Assembly: GCF_042676245.1 (NCBI RefSeq)
Contig: NZ_JBHTKA010000007.1
Coordinates: forward strand, 620,001 to 684,000
DNA from: Ohtaekwangia kribbensis
GTDB taxonomy: Bacteria; Bacteroidota; Bacteroidia; Cytophagales; Cyclobacteriaceae
Direction of reading: 5' to 3'
Length of the DNA: 64,000 bases
Part shown: piece after piece, positions 9,236 through 18,220 of the stretch
Numbering within the stretch: the first letter of the stretch is position 1
How the letters are laid out: each line of letters starts with the position of its first letter
Translations under genes and position numbers: made by a program
Notes under the pieces: generated by a model
Seen by the model: the letters and a program-made list of their open reading frames with translations, nothing else
Databases searched by the model: none
What the model was told of the DNA's origin: nothing

Positions 9236-10105
9236 TTATGTATTGATAACCGAGCCGCCATTCGGGTGTAGTACCTGGCCGGTAAAGAACGATCCTTCCC
9301 GCGAAGCGAGAAATACATATGATGGTGCAATCTCTACCGGTTGAGCCGGCCTGCCGAGAGGTGTATCCTTACCAAACTTTTCAACTTTCTCTTCATCGAA
9401 CGAAGCCGGGATCAGCGGTGTCCAAACCGGGCCGGGAGCTACAGCGTTTACGCGTATACCTTTCTCGACCAGTGATTGGGACAAGCTCCTGGTAAACGCA
9501 ATGATAGCGCCTTTGGTAGACGAGTAATCCATCAGCGTCTGATTACCCTTATACGCGGTTACCGAAGCCGTGTTAATGATACTGCTTCCTTCCTGCAAAT
9601 GCGGTACAGTATATTTGATCATATAGAAGTATGCAAAGATGTTTACACGAAATGTATACTCCCATTGCTCCGCACTGATCGATTGTACATCTTTCTGCTC
9701 GTACTGCACGGCTGCGTTGTTTATCAGTATATCTACGCGCTTGAAGCGTTGCAGGGTCTGATCCACGATATTCTTGCAGTTTACTTCCTGCGATATATCC
9801 GTAGGTATCAGCAGTGCTTCCTTTCCATATTTACGAATGGCCTGAGCGGTTTCTTTTGCATCCTCGTGTTCATCGAGGTAAGCAATGGCAACATCAGCTC
9901 CTTCCTTTGCAAATTGTATAGCTACTGCGCGACCTATACCAGAATCACCACCCGTAATGATGGCTACTTTACCTTCCAGTCGTCCATAGCCCGGATCGTC
10001 TGTATCGTAGATCGGACGTGGCGTCATTTCCTTTTCTATACCCGGCTGCCGGTCCTGGTGCTGCGGTTTTATATCAGCCGGTTTATTGATCATTACTGTT
10101 TCCAT
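9236..10105 (-). CDS. SDR-family oxidoreductase, general-stress/YghA type
   Basis: A 289-residue short-chain dehydrogenase with a ~45-residue N-terminal extension (PxxDTDDPGYGRLEGK), as in the E. coli YghA / Bacillus general-stress-protein group. Visible motifs: TGGDSGIG cofactor loop, NNAA, active-site YSSTK (YxxxK) with the upstream Ser (NTAS), and the GPVWTPL segment after the active site. It probably reduces aldehydes or ketones with NAD(P)H in the cytoplasm; the substrate is unknown. It lies 12 bases downstream of the baeRF-like gene on the same strand, suggesting a two-gene stress operon. Confidence 0.93.
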   Translation of the reverse strand: METVMINKPADIKPQHQDRQPGIEKEMTPRPIYDTDDPGYGRLEGKVAIITGGDSGIGRAVAIQFAKEGADVAIAYLDEHEDAKETAQAIRKYGKEALLIPTDISQEVNCKNIVDQTLQRFKRVDILINNAAVQYEQKDVQSISAEQWEYTFRVNIFAYFYMIKYTVPHLQEGSSIINTASVTAYKGNQTLMDYSSTKGAIIAFTRSLSQSLVEKGIRVNAVAPGPVWTPLIPASFDEEKVEKFGKDTPLGRPAQPVEIAPSYVFLASREGSFFTGQVLHPNGGSVINT

Positions 10106-10117
10106 ATAATATATAGT

Positions 10118-11605
10118 TTAGTACCGTAACAGCGCAGCTATTTTACCCGAGCCTGGCATTTTTTCTTTTTCAAGAATGTGAATGTCTCCACCGGTGAGTA
10201 TCGTTTTGATAACTGCTGTGTTCAGCAGGCATTCGTCTCCGCTTTGCTGCGCCTCATGTATTTCGAGTTTGTTGGCCACCTCATCAAACGTTCCCCAGAT
10301 GCGTTCGCCTTTTTGCACGAACAGGTGCGATACTCTGCCGTAGTAGGCCGCCGGTATAACATCGGCTGGTACGGATGATGTGCGTTCGGTAGCAGACTGG
10401 TTCCCGTAATTATCGAGTGCTTTCTTGTGGCGCTCTTCAAAGTAGGGAGCCATTACGTCCATTGCTTTCTGATGAAGTTTGTTTACATCTTCATGTTCGT
10501 AGCTTCCGGTAAGCGCTTCGTTCCAGATATAGTTATAACCTGTAACCGATTTGAAGATCGGAATCAGGTAATCTACACCCGCCAGCAGCAGCGGTACATT
10601 TTCATTGTGTAGTAATTCTTCCCACAGTGTCTCATCCACCTCTTCCAGGTATAGCGCTATATTTTCTTTTTCGTCCGGTTTACCGGCTCCTATACCATGA
10701 TAGTTAGCACCGCCACCAGCACCGCTGCTTCCGGTTCGCCAAAGTTTTTGGTCGTCTTTTTCTTCGAAGTGGACAACATCATCTATACCATTCGGCATTT
10801 CCGGAATGGGTATATGTTGTATACCGAAGGCATCAACTTTGAAAACTTTGGATTGTTTTTTACTCATCACCAGCAAATAGAAATATTCTCGGTTGGTCAT
10901 CATCGGGATGAGTTGTTTCAGGAAGAATGAACCGCCCGTGAGCACGCCTTCCTCCACCGGTGCTTCCGGCATTTTGATGTACTTGAATATTTTGTCGGAT
11001 ATAAATATAGCGAGACCTGCCTGCTGGCTTCTCCAGAATGTATCATCTTTCAGAAGATCATAGCCCGGAGCCAGCATGCGTACTACGGTTGTCTCATCCA
11101 CACCATTTTGACGGAGCTGCGATGAAACCTGCTGCAATATATTCTTGAATACTACGAGATCCTGCTTCTCATTGACTTCTACACCGGCCTGGTGTGTAGC
11201 CATGAATGCAGTTATATAGTGACTGGCGTTGTGATTGAAGAGTTCTTCCAATAAAGGCTTGGTGAGAACGCCCGGAAGTTCCAGCCCCTCCGTTGTATCG
11301 CGTCTGCCATTCTGCGCAAGTCCGTTTTCAGAAATTGAAGACGAACGCGATGCCTTGGACGCTGTTTTCCTATACCACTTATTCGGTTTGCCGTCTGCGG
11401 CATATTCGGTTTGCTTATCTGCATTACGATTGGGATGCCGCACTTTTACATTAGCCGGCATTTCTTCCTGACCATCGGTATACTTCTCGGCTGTTTCGAG
11501 GTATAAATCCAAGGCACCCTCTTCTTTCAGATGCAGCTCAATGTTATTGTCTTTGCCCTGTCCGGTTGGTTTTCCTTTGAATTTCCCTTCTCTGTCCTTT
11601 CCCAT
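10118..11605 (-). CDS. baeRF-family (bacterial archaeo-eukaryotic release factor-like) protein
   Basis: A 495-residue cytoplasmic protein. The first ~115 residues are low-complexity and basic (a Lys/Gly-rich start, then a Ser/Arg-rich segment) and probably disordered; the rest resembles the bacterial eRF1/aRF1-like proteins (baeRF, family-7-like). Recognisable blocks are the EYFYLLVMSKKQSKVF strand region, a HGIGAGKPDEKENI motif, PLLLAGVDYLIPIF and a C-terminal L7Ae-like domain. Such proteins are proposed to act on stalled ribosomes or peptidyl-tRNA, often with stress genes; this is family-level prediction, not demonstrated here. I used the ATG at 11605; a TTG two codons upstream also fits. 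Confidence 0.8.
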   Translation of the reverse strand: MGKDREGKFKGKPTGQGKDNNIELHLKEEGALDLYLETAEKYTDGQEEMPANVKVRHPNRNADKQTEYAADGKPNKWYRKTASKASRSSSISENGLAQNGRRDTTEGLELPGVLTKPLLEELFNHNASHYITAFMATHQAGVEVNEKQDLVVFKNILQQVSSQLRQNGVDETTVVRMLAPGYDLLKDDTFWRSQQAGLAIFISDKIFKYIKMPEAPVEEGVLTGGSFFLKQLIPMMTNREYFYLLVMSKKQSKVFKVDAFGIQHIPIPEMPNGIDDVVHFEEKDDQKLWRTGSSGAGGGANYHGIGAGKPDEKENIALYLEEVDETLWEELLHNENVPLLLAGVDYLIPIFKSVTGYNYIWNEALTGSYEHEDVNKLHQKAMDVMAPYFEERHKKALDNYGNQSATERTSSVPADVIPAAYYGRVSHLFVQKGERIWGTFDEVANKLEIHEAQQSGDECLLNTAVIKTILTGGDIHILEKEKMPGSGKIAALLRY

Positions 11606-11798
11606 AATCAAACGTGTTTAAATTCAACAGAAATGGGTAAATTATTATACCGCGACTCTGCCTTCAGACACGTTTCAACACAGGTTCCTCACCTTCATTT
11701 TCGAAATGAGGGCTGCTTTTCTACACTTCTCCGAAAGTGAAGAATTTTATAACCGAAGCGATGCAATTATAGGACAATATAGATTGCGTCAGATTGCA

Positions 11799-14282
11799 TC
11801 AGGGGACGCTGGCAAGTTTTCCTTCCAGGTATTTCAAATGATACACGGTCATGGCATCTTTCGTTTTGGGGATTGCTTTCTTCAGCCGCGCTTTGATCTC
11901 CGTGAGTTTATTTTTGATGATTGCATCAGCATCTGAAAATGCAGATGTATTCTTGGAGAGATCCAGCAACTTGTCGACATAATATCGCTGCAGGTTTCTC
12001 CTGTAGATACCAATGGTGCTATAGTTAGCCAGCTCTGTCCACATGTATTGATCGAGATCGTCCATATAGTTTATCAGCCGGTATGCCCGTGTCTCATTCA
12101 GCGCTTCGGCCTCGGCAATGCGTGTAAGCGTAGTATAGCTCAATAAAGAATTCAATACACGCTCCTGCGATTGGGCTATAATTTGTGTAGCGTTCTGCCC
12201 GATGCGCGCTAGTATTACGGTGTCCAATAACCACACGGGTGGTTGAAAGATATGTTTGTTCAGAAAGCTAAGTGCATCCTTTTGCAACGAAGCAGGAACT
12301 ACACTATATACCGGACCGATTTGCTCAGATGATTTTATAGTCTCATAGGTACCACCGATATAGGTTGTTACGTGATTGAGGTAATAATCATATTGGTTGG
12401 TGACACCGTTGTAAAGCTGGTTGAGGTTTTTATAGCCTTCATTGGGAACGTACGTCCACGCGTTAAGTCGCGGTATAATGCGTTTCAGATTTTTTATACC
12501 GTATTCACCGGCCTTCATCGCATTGTCGCCTATATCTTCGGTTTGTACACGCGGATCGTCTGTTGAAAATTCAGAGGCAAACCAGAACTGCTGATCTTTC
12601 ATTTTCTCGATGATGGCTCCATTTAAAAACGGAATTTCTTTTTCAGAAGAAGGTATATCCGGGTAGTATCGATATCCATACTCAATTGCCCACAGATCAT
12701 ATTTACCAATCCGTGCAATCAGTCCGCGTTCGCTTATACTGTCTTCGGGTTGTGCTACATAATTAAAACGGGCATAGTCCATTATAGAAGGTGTGTGTCC
12801 GTTTGCTTCCAGCCAGGCACGGTCGCGCAATTTTTCAACGGGAACAGTGGAGCTTGCTCCAAAATTATGAGTGAGTCCAAGGGAGTGCCCCACTTCGTGC
12901 GCAGCAACCGAGCGAATGAGTTCGCCCATGAGGTCATCATCAAATTTCATTTTCTGTGCACGCGGATCACTCGCGCCACATTGCACCATATACCAGTCGT
13001 GCAATATCGACATGAGGTTGTGATACCAATTGATGTGACTCTCCAGAATTTCTCCGCTGCGTGGATCGGTAATGATCGGCCCTGCAGCGTTGGCGATAGA
13101 CGATGGTTTATATACGATGGCAGAGTGTCGTGAATCTTCCAGGCTCCAGTCCGGGTATACTTCCGGATCGGGAGCTTCGCGTGCCTGTATGGCATTTTTA
13201 AATCCGGCTCTTTCAAACGCTACCTGCCAGTCTTCTATACCTTGCTTCAGGTAGGGCACCCACTTTTTAGGAGTTGCCGGATCGATATAGTATATAATAG
13301 GTTTCTGCGGTTCCACCAGTTCGCCATTCCGATAGCGCGCCATATCTTCCGGCTTGGGTTCGAGTCGCCAGCGCTTGATATAGCTTACAACTTTTACACC
13401 CTGTGGGTTCACATCATAATCGGTATAGCGTTCCGTAAAATAGCCTACACGCCTGTCTGCAAAACGTTTTCGCATAGGTGTCTTTGGCAGCAATACAATG
13501 GATGTGTTCAACTCCAATGTAAATGTATTATCACTTGAAGATTCATCGTAGGTTTTGATGGTGCGTATCTCCAGGTTTAGCGGATAGGATTTCACATCTT
13601 TAATATAGCTCATGTTGGGAATGATGCCCCCGATGTGCATTGTTTTCCGTGACGATGCACTGAAGAAGAGTACATCGTTGGTACCATTGATATAGTCGGT
13701 GATATCGATGACACTTCCTTTACCCCGGGGTGAGTATGCGCCAATTCCAAATGCTGCCACCAAGGGTTGCAAGTTTGAACGAACAACAGCATTGTACATA
13801 GCCGTTGTACTGTCGCCAGCATTATCCTGGTAAGAAATTCTGCGGAGGAAAATTTTATGAGAGGGGCCTTTTTCAAATCGGACAATCGTATTGCCGATCT
13901 GGTCGCCTGCATACCCTATATATTCCTGTCGCACACCGGCAGCACCTTGTGCTATACGGCTTACAATGAGCAGATCGCGGCCCAGTAAACTATCGGGTAT
14001 TTCGAAGTAATACTGATCGTCTACTTTATGCACCGTGAAAAGCCCTTTGCGTGTAATGGCATTGGGTTTAATGAGACTATAATATTTACTCGGTGCGGTA
14101 AGCTGTGCATTACCGGCAGGAACTGATGACGGAGTCTCGGTTGTGTCGCGCCTGATCGTGTCCTGCAGCAGTTGGTTAAAAATAAGAGCGGTAGTGTCAG
14201 GAGGCGTTGTTACAATCGGGTTCTGACCATGCGATTGCTGCCATGCCGTAAAAACAAGTATAAGAATAATAATACTTCGCAT
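11799..14282 (-). CDS. Secreted zinc metalloprotease (DUF5117/DUF5118/DUF4953 type)
   Basis: An 827-residue protein with a Sec signal peptide (cleavage after ~G19) and a large beta-rich N-terminal part, followed by a metzincin-like active site, H462-E463-x2-H466-x5-H472 (HEVGHSLGLTH). The blocks around it (AIVYKPSS, GPIITDPRSGEI, PSIMDYARFNYVAQPED) are characteristic of the Bacteroidota zinc-dependent metalloproteases annotated with DUF5117, DUF5118 and DUF4953. The Met-turn is SIMDYA. It acts outside the cytoplasmic membrane. No type IX sorting domain is visible at the C-terminus (ends GKLASVP). It is a single gene, divergent from a small secreted protein gene. Confidence 0.93.
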   Translation of the reverse strand: MRSIIILILVFTAWQQSHGQNPIVTTPPDTTALIFNQLLQDTIRRDTTETPSSVPAGNAQLTAPSKYYSLIKPNAITRKGLFTVHKVDDQYYFEIPDSLLGRDLLIVSRIAQGAAGVRQEYIGYAGDQIGNTIVRFEKGPSHKIFLRRISYQDNAGDSTTAMYNAVVRSNLQPLVAAFGIGAYSPRGKGSVIDITDYINGTNDVLFFSASSRKTMHIGGIIPNMSYIKDVKSYPLNLEIRTIKTYDESSSDNTFTLELNTSIVLLPKTPMRKRFADRRVGYFTERYTDYDVNPQGVKVVSYIKRWRLEPKPEDMARYRNGELVEPQKPIIYYIDPATPKKWVPYLKQGIEDWQVAFERAGFKNAIQAREAPDPEVYPDWSLEDSRHSAIVYKPSSIANAAGPIITDPRSGEILESHINWYHNLMSILHDWYMVQCGASDPRAQKMKFDDDLMGELIRSVAAHEVGHSLGLTHNFGASSTVPVEKLRDRAWLEANGHTPSIMDYARFNYVAQPEDSISERGLIARIGKYDLWAIEYGYRYYPDIPSSEKEIPFLNGAIIEKMKDQQFWFASEFSTDDPRVQTEDIGDNAMKAGEYGIKNLKRIIPRLNAWTYVPNEGYKNLNQLYNGVTNQYDYYLNHVTTYIGGTYETIKSSEQIGPVYSVVPASLQKDALSFLNKHIFQPPVWLLDTVILARIGQNATQIIAQSQERVLNSLLSYTTLTRIAEAEALNETRAYRLINYMDDLDQYMWTELANYSTIGIYRRNLQRYYVDKLLDLSKNTSAFSDADAIIKNKLTEIKARLKKAIPKTKDAMTVYHLKYLEGKLASVP

Positions 14283-14452
14283 ACGTACTCACATTTTCAA
14301 AGTAAAGTTAACTGCTTCCCGGGTAAAGAGGTTCGTGCGGTCATCCGCTTTATACGTGCTATATCGAAAATAATATGAACTGTCCGTTTTTACCACAGTC
14401 AAGTCTGTAACATGTCCACACCATTCCTCAACAACTTTGCCTTTTTAAATGC

Positions 14453-14485
14453 TTTTATCGCGCTGTATTGCCGGGCATAGTTTTG
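14453..14485 (+). promoter_or_regulatory. Candidate Bacteroidota-type promoter
   Basis: TAGTTTTG at 14478-14485 is a perfect match to the Bacteroidota -7 element TAnnTTTG. An imperfect -33 element (TTTT instead of TTTG) lies at 14453-14456 with 21-base spacing. A start about 7 bases downstream would give a ~50-base leader for the small secreted protein at 14543. Confidence 0.4.
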
Positions 14486-14542
14486 TTAACAACAGACTGT
14501 ATAAAAGTTAATTATTCTTAAAACAAAAATCATTACAGTGCT

Positions 14543-14911
14543 ATGAAAAAGCTTATGTTATTATTTGCCGGAATGCTTATGTTAGGCATTGTGGCAGTGA
14601 ATGCGCAACAGGTTGATACAACAGGTGTAACACCATCACCACAACAGGAACAACCTTCTGCAACTCAGCAGCCTTCTGATCAATACATTCAGAAAGATTA
14701 TGATGTAGTAAAATCAGCAGATGTACCAGCATCCCTGAGAACTACATTAAAAGGTTCTGAATATACGGGTTGGGAAAGCGGCTCAGTATACCGTAACAAA
14801 ACTACAAATGGTTACATGGTTCGCATCGGTTCCGGCGATCAGACTAAAAACTATTATTTCGATAAAGGCGGTAAACGCATACAGGACCCAGGTTCAAGCA
14901 GCAGACCATAA
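14543..14911 (+). CDS. Small secreted protein with Pro/Gln-rich linker and PepSY-like C-terminus
   Basis: A 122-residue exported protein: signal peptide (cleavage after ~A21, VNAQQ), a Pro/Gln/Ser/Thr-rich linker (~25-47), and a ~60-residue globular part (VPASLRTTLKG, GWESGSVYR, YMVRIG, YYFDKGGKRI). The pattern 'proteins must be made at x, then YxVxI, then YFDKxGK' resembles PepSY-like/DUF2874 periplasmic domains, but the match is by eye. It is periplasmic or surface-exposed, function unknown. It has a good promoter candidate upstream and a strong terminator 30 bases after the stop, so it is a monocistronic, possibly abundant small protein. Confidence 0.8.
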   Translation: MKKLMLLFAGMLMLGIVAVNAQQVDTTGVTPSPQQEQPSATQQPSDQYIQKDYDVVKSADVPASLRTTLKGSEYTGWESGSVYRNKTTNGYMVRIGSGDQTKNYYFDKGGKRIQDPGSSSRP

Positions 14912-14941
14912 GTTCTGAACGCGTAGGTTTTCTGATAAATG

Positions 14942-14970
14942 AAAAAACCGGCTGATAGTGCCGGTTTTTT
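14942..14970. terminator. Bidirectional intrinsic terminator
   Basis: Perfect 11-bp stem, AAAAAACCGGC (14942-14952) with GCCGGTTTTTT (14960-14970) and a 7-base loop. The run of A on one side and T on the other makes it functional for both convergent genes (small secreted protein and DUF4349 lipoprotein). Confidence 0.92.
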
Positions 14971-14997
14971 ATTGACTATATATTTCTGCTTATGAAC

Positions 14998-15861
14998 CTA
15001 TGCCTGTTTATAGGGTAATGGTTTTCTTCTGAAAAATTTCAGGTATATAACAATAGATCCGGCAGCGATCAGTATGGGCCATATATATACCAATGCTATG
15101 ACAAGAGTAATTAGTCCTTCCCAGCCGGTTTTCATGGCATCGGTAAATTTGTCTTTCGAGGTTGTGGCATCTGCAGCGGCTACTTCCTGTGATATAGTCT
15201 GGTAGAATTCCAGATTGATCGTGCTATAGCTGATCTGCTCTTTCAGATAATTCATGCGGCTGATGGTGGCTTCAATCTCCTCGTGAAGCGCTCCGATCTG
15301 TTTTTCAGCTTCTAAAAGTTCTTCTATACTGCCCGCTTTTTTCCGCAATATATCCATGTAACGCTCTTCCACTTCACGTTTGGTTTTAAGGCGTGACTCC
15401 AGGTCTACAAATTCTTTCGATGCATCGGTGGTGTTCACATCACGGAAATTTACGAAGCGCGCTTCCTTATCGATATCTTTCAACAGGTCATAAAAGAATT
15501 CACTTTGTACACGAATGCTGAGTTTGTTTTCGAGGATAGGATTGTCAAGACGCAGGTTGGATCCAGAAATATAGGCCGGATATTTCTTTATAGCGGCCTC
15601 TATATTTTCGGTAGCACGTTTTACATTCTCCACCTCAAAACGATAGTTAACCGTTTTGATGAGTTTTGTTTTGCCATCGGAGTAGAGATCGCGCTGTGGC
15701 TGAGGTGTAGCTGCCAGTTGATTTTGCGTGAGCTTGTTTTCGGCAGTAACCAGTTGTTCGTCCGTAATGGTATCTGCGGTCGATAGTTCTGCTTCCTGTT
15801 TAGCAGCACAGGCAGAAAAAAGACAAAGCGATACCAGGAAAATATACCATGTATTTTTCAT
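14998..15861 (-). CDS. DUF4349-domain membrane lipoprotein
   Basis: A 287-residue protein with a lipobox ending at C18 (FSAC), a DUF4349 domain (~65-270) containing beta strands (VNYRFEVENV, ISGSNLRLDN), a coiled coil (~165-210, EELLEAEKQIGALHEEIEATI) and a C-terminal transmembrane segment (~252-274) followed by a short basic tail. The family is widespread and uncharacterised; the layout suggests a periplasmic coiled coil tethered at both ends. It is a single gene. Confidence 0.9.
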   Translation of the reverse strand: MKNTWYIFLVSLCLFSACAAKQEAELSTADTITDEQLVTAENKLTQNQLAATPQPQRDLYSDGKTKLIKTVNYRFEVENVKRATENIEAAIKKYPAYISGSNLRLDNPILENKLSIRVQSEFFYDLLKDIDKEARFVNFRDVNTTDASKEFVDLESRLKTKREVEERYMDILRKKAGSIEELLEAEKQIGALHEEIEATISRMNYLKEQISYSTINLEFYQTISQEVAAADATTSKDKFTDAMKTGWEGLITLVIALVYIWPILIAAGSIVIYLKFFRRKPLPYKQA

Positions 15862-16084
15862 AAGTGTTGTTGTTAAAATGGTAGAGAGAAAGAAATCAGT
15901 GTGGGCAATATCCTATCGGCAACACATCGTGTTGTTCAGGTATATTGGCAGCATGTGAAATTTGAAGGAAGTGTGCGCGTTGTAGAAAGAAACGCAAGTA
16001 ATGGAAAATTTTCCCTGTGGCCGGTCGGGAAAATAGCGAAAAGAAAAAAGCTGACCGTATTTTTCAACGATCAGCTCTTATGGA
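15862..16084. other. Intergenic region with hairpins
   Basis: No gene was recognised here. It contains an 8-bp perfect inverted repeat (ATTTTCCC 16008-16015, GGGAAAAT 16027-16034) with no T tract, and a separate terminator for the small lipoprotein. The first half must hold the promoter of the DUF4349 gene. Confidence 0.4.
16043..16076 (-). terminator. Intrinsic terminator of the small lipoprotein gene
   Basis: Read on the minus strand: AGCTGA (16076-16071) pairs with TCAGCT (16054-16049) and is followed by a run of T (16048-16043). It lies 9 bases beyond the stop of the lipoprotein gene. Confidence 0.7.
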
Positions 16085-16273
16085 TTAATGAGGTGTTGTT
16101 GCAGTAGTATCTGCAGGAGCTTCTACCTGGGTAGTGTCTGGAGCAGCAACCTCAGTTGAAGTTGTGTCAGCAGCAGGAGTAGTTTCTTGCTCAGATGCAG
16201 TTTTTTTAGGTTCGCAAGATGCGAGAACAACCAGGCAAAGTATGCCGAAAGCGAATTTCAATGTGTTTTTCAT
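16085..16273 (-). CDS. Small Thr/Ala-rich lipoprotein
   Basis: A 62-residue lipoprotein: signal peptide with lipobox ending at C20 (LASC), then a mature part of ~43 residues made almost only of T, A, E, P, D and S. There is no fold to recognise; it is a tethered, acidic, unstructured peptide. The clean signal peptide and its own terminator argue that it is a real gene despite its size. It is divergent from the ECF sigma gene. Confidence 0.75.
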   Translation of the reverse strand: MKNTLKFAFGILCLVVLASCEPKKTASEQETTPAADTTSTEVAAPDTTQVEAPADTTATTPH

Positions 16274-16393
16274 GACTTATTGGTTTAAAAATTTCCTTTC
16301 ATACCAAAACCTTTGAAAGGTCACCCAACACAAAAGATATTTTTCTTTGGGTTACCTTCGCAGCACTTTTGTATAAAATCGACTTCATTGAAC

Positions 16394-16957
16394 GTGTATT
16401 ACTTTGACGAGCTGATTGTTTCAGAGATCAAGAAGAAAAATGAGGTAGCGCTCCGGGAGCTCTACAAAACGCATTATCCGATGATTGTGAACCTGATTCG
16501 TTCCAACAATGGCACGGAGGAGGAGGCTAAGGATATTTACCAGGAGGCTGTAATTGCTTTTTATGAAAAAGTGCAGCAGCCTGAATTTATACTTACCTGC
16601 AAAATTAAAACATACCTCTATGCTGTGTGCCGCAGGCTGTGGTTAAAACGCCTCGCCGAGAAAAAGCGTTATCATGGTAATATACAGGAAACGGAAACTT
16701 TTCTGGGTATTGAAGAAGAGATGAATGCCATCGAAGACAACGAGCAACGATTTATCCGGATGCGCGAATCGCTGGCGAGCCTGGGTGAACCTTGCCGGGG
16801 AATCCTCGAAGATTTTTATATGCATGATCTTTCGATGGAAGCAATTCGCGACAAGTTTGGCTATACCAATGCAGACAACGCCAAGAACCAGAAGTATAAA
16901 TGTCTGCAACGACTGAAGAAATTATTTTTTGCAACGTATAAAGAAGACCTTCCATGA
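16394..16957 (+). CDS. ECF-type RNA polymerase sigma factor
   Basis: A sigma-70 region 2/region 4 protein of about 187 residues. Region 2 (EVALRELYKTHYPMIVNLIRSNNGTEEEAKDIYQE, shown here only as a landmark near codons 20-55) carries the DIYQEA core-binding motif and an aromatic/Lys-rich melting segment (KTYLYAVCRRLWLKRL). Region 4 has the MEAIRDKFGYTNADNAKNQ helix-turn-helix. The in-frame ATG at 16313 would add 27 residues that look like leader sequence; I prefer the GTG at 16394, but the start is uncertain. The last 4 bases overlap the ATG of the next gene (ATGA), which strongly indicates translational coupling to its probable anti-sigma partner. Confidence 0.85.
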   Translation: MYYFDELIVSEIKKKNEVALRELYKTHYPMIVNLIRSNNGTEEEAKDIYQEAVIAFYEKVQQPEFILTCKIKTYLYAVCRRLWLKRLAEKKRYHGNIQETETFLGIEEEMNAIEDNEQRFIRMRESLASLGEPCRGILEDFYMHDLSMEAIRDKFGYTNADNAKNQKYKCLQRLKKLFFATYKEDLP

Positions 16958-18045
16958 ACGCTGACCAGGCACTCTACGAATTACTGGACGATTACTTTTC
17001 CGGAAAGCTTACTGCCGAAGAAGCTGAGGCCGTAGAGAATAAATTAAAAAGTGATCCGGCTCTTAACGCCAAGGCACAGCAGCATAAAACCATGCGCGAT
17101 GCCATGAAGTTCTACAACAACCGTGTAGAGCTTAAACACATGCTGGACAGTGCACACCTTGAAGTGGAAGAAACAAAACCGGTTGTGCTGCTTCCGGCCA
17201 CGATAGGAGGATGGAAAAAATACTGGCCCATGACAGCTGTAGCTGCTTCGGTAGCGATGGTAAGTATACTGGGTACACTGTGGATGACGCAATCGCTTGA
17301 GACCAAACAGACTGCTATTTATAAGGAGTTGCGCAGAAATGTAGATCAGATCAAGCATTCACAGAAAATGCTGATGAAAGATATAGCGCAGTCCATGGAC
17401 AAAGGCAAACAGCCGATACCGAGTAAATATGCAGGTTCAGGTTTTCTCATTTCATCCAACGGTTATGTGGCCACCAGCTACCACGTTGTAAAAGAAGCAG
17501 ACTCTGTATTTATTGAGAACGAAAAATTCGGCAGGCAGAAAGTAACGATCGTACTGCGCGATCCGGCCAATGATATAGCCGTGTTGAAACTGATGAACGA
17601 TTCCATTGCCTATACAACACGTTCATTACCGTATGCTATAGCAAAAGATGAAGCGAGTTTAGGTGAACATGTTTTTACCCTGGGCTTTCCACGTGAGGAT
17701 ATAGTTTTTGGTGAAGGCTCCATCAGTGCTTCTACAGGCTTTAGCCAGAATCCGAATTCATACCAGGTATCGGTTCCGGTAAATCCGGGTAACAGTGGCG
17801 GACCACTTTTCAACGAAAGTGGTGACCTTGTAGGTATCATCAGCGGTATACAAACAGAGACATTGGGTGCTGCATTCGCGATCAAATCAACTGTTATCAT
17901 GGATGCCATCTCCAAAGCATCACTAGATACACTAGCCAGACCGTTGGTTCTACCTAAATATAGCACCCTGAAAAACTCTAGCCGCGTACAGCAAGTAAAA
18001 CGCTGGAAAGACTACGTGTTTGTGGTGCAGGTCTATAAAAACTAG
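16954..18045 (+). CDS. Membrane anti-sigma-like protein fused to a trypsin-like (HtrA-type) protease domain
   Basis: A 363-residue type II membrane protein. Residues 1-90 form a helical, charged cytoplasmic domain like those of Bacteroidota anti-sigma factors (opening DQALYELLDDYFSGKLTAEE). A transmembrane segment spans ~93-112. A short coiled linker leads to a periplasmic trypsin-like domain (~155-325) with the full catalytic triad: H177 (TSYHVV), D207 (NDIAVLKL) and S281 (GNSGGPL). No PDZ domain is present. The gene overlaps the ECF sigma gene by 4 bases. Joining sigma sequestration with an intact periplasmic protease in one chain suggests the protease is sensor or self-processing unit for the anti-sigma half; this is inference. 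The stop codon sits at the first unit of a heptad repeat array. Confidence 0.88.
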   Translation: MNADQALYELLDDYFSGKLTAEEAEAVENKLKSDPALNAKAQQHKTMRDAMKFYNNRVELKHMLDSAHLEVEETKPVVLLPATIGGWKKYWPMTAVAASVAMVSILGTLWMTQSLETKQTAIYKELRRNVDQIKHSQKMLMKDIAQSMDKGKQPIPSKYAGSGFLISSNGYVATSYHVVKEADSVFIENEKFGRQKVTIVLRDPANDIAVLKLMNDSIAYTTRSLPYAIAKDEASLGEHVFTLGFPREDIVFGEGSISASTGFSQNPNSYQVSVPVNPGNSGGPLFNESGDLVGIISGIQTETLGAAFAIKSTVIMDAISKASLDTLARPLVLPKYSTLKNSSRVQQVKRWKDYVFVVQVYKN

Positions 18046-18068
18046 CCGTGAGCTTCGGGCTGCGAGAA
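18041..18068. repeat. AGC-heptad array, inverted orientation
   Basis: On the minus strand this reads as successive 7-base units of the type AGCYCRM (AGCCCGA, AGCTCAC). It overlaps the protease gene's stop codon and faces the array at 18184-18220. Confidence 0.7.
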
Positions 18069-18183
18069 AGGAAGAGGACGCTTGGAGCAAAAGGCGGCTG
18101 CCTTCTGGCTTGTTTTCGTTCGGTATAGGATTAATCTTTATAGCTATATATAGTAAGTATATAGCAATCCTGTATTTTCCAGT

Positions 18184-18220
18184 AGCTTGAAGCCAGCAGC
18201 CACTCAAGCTCGCAGCTAAT
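18184..18220. repeat. AGC-heptad array
   Basis: Units AGCTTGA and AGCCAGC, then one 9-base unit, then AGCTCGC and AGCTAAT. It is in inverted orientation to 18041-18068 and abuts the 3' end of the esterase pseudogene. Confidence 0.8.
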
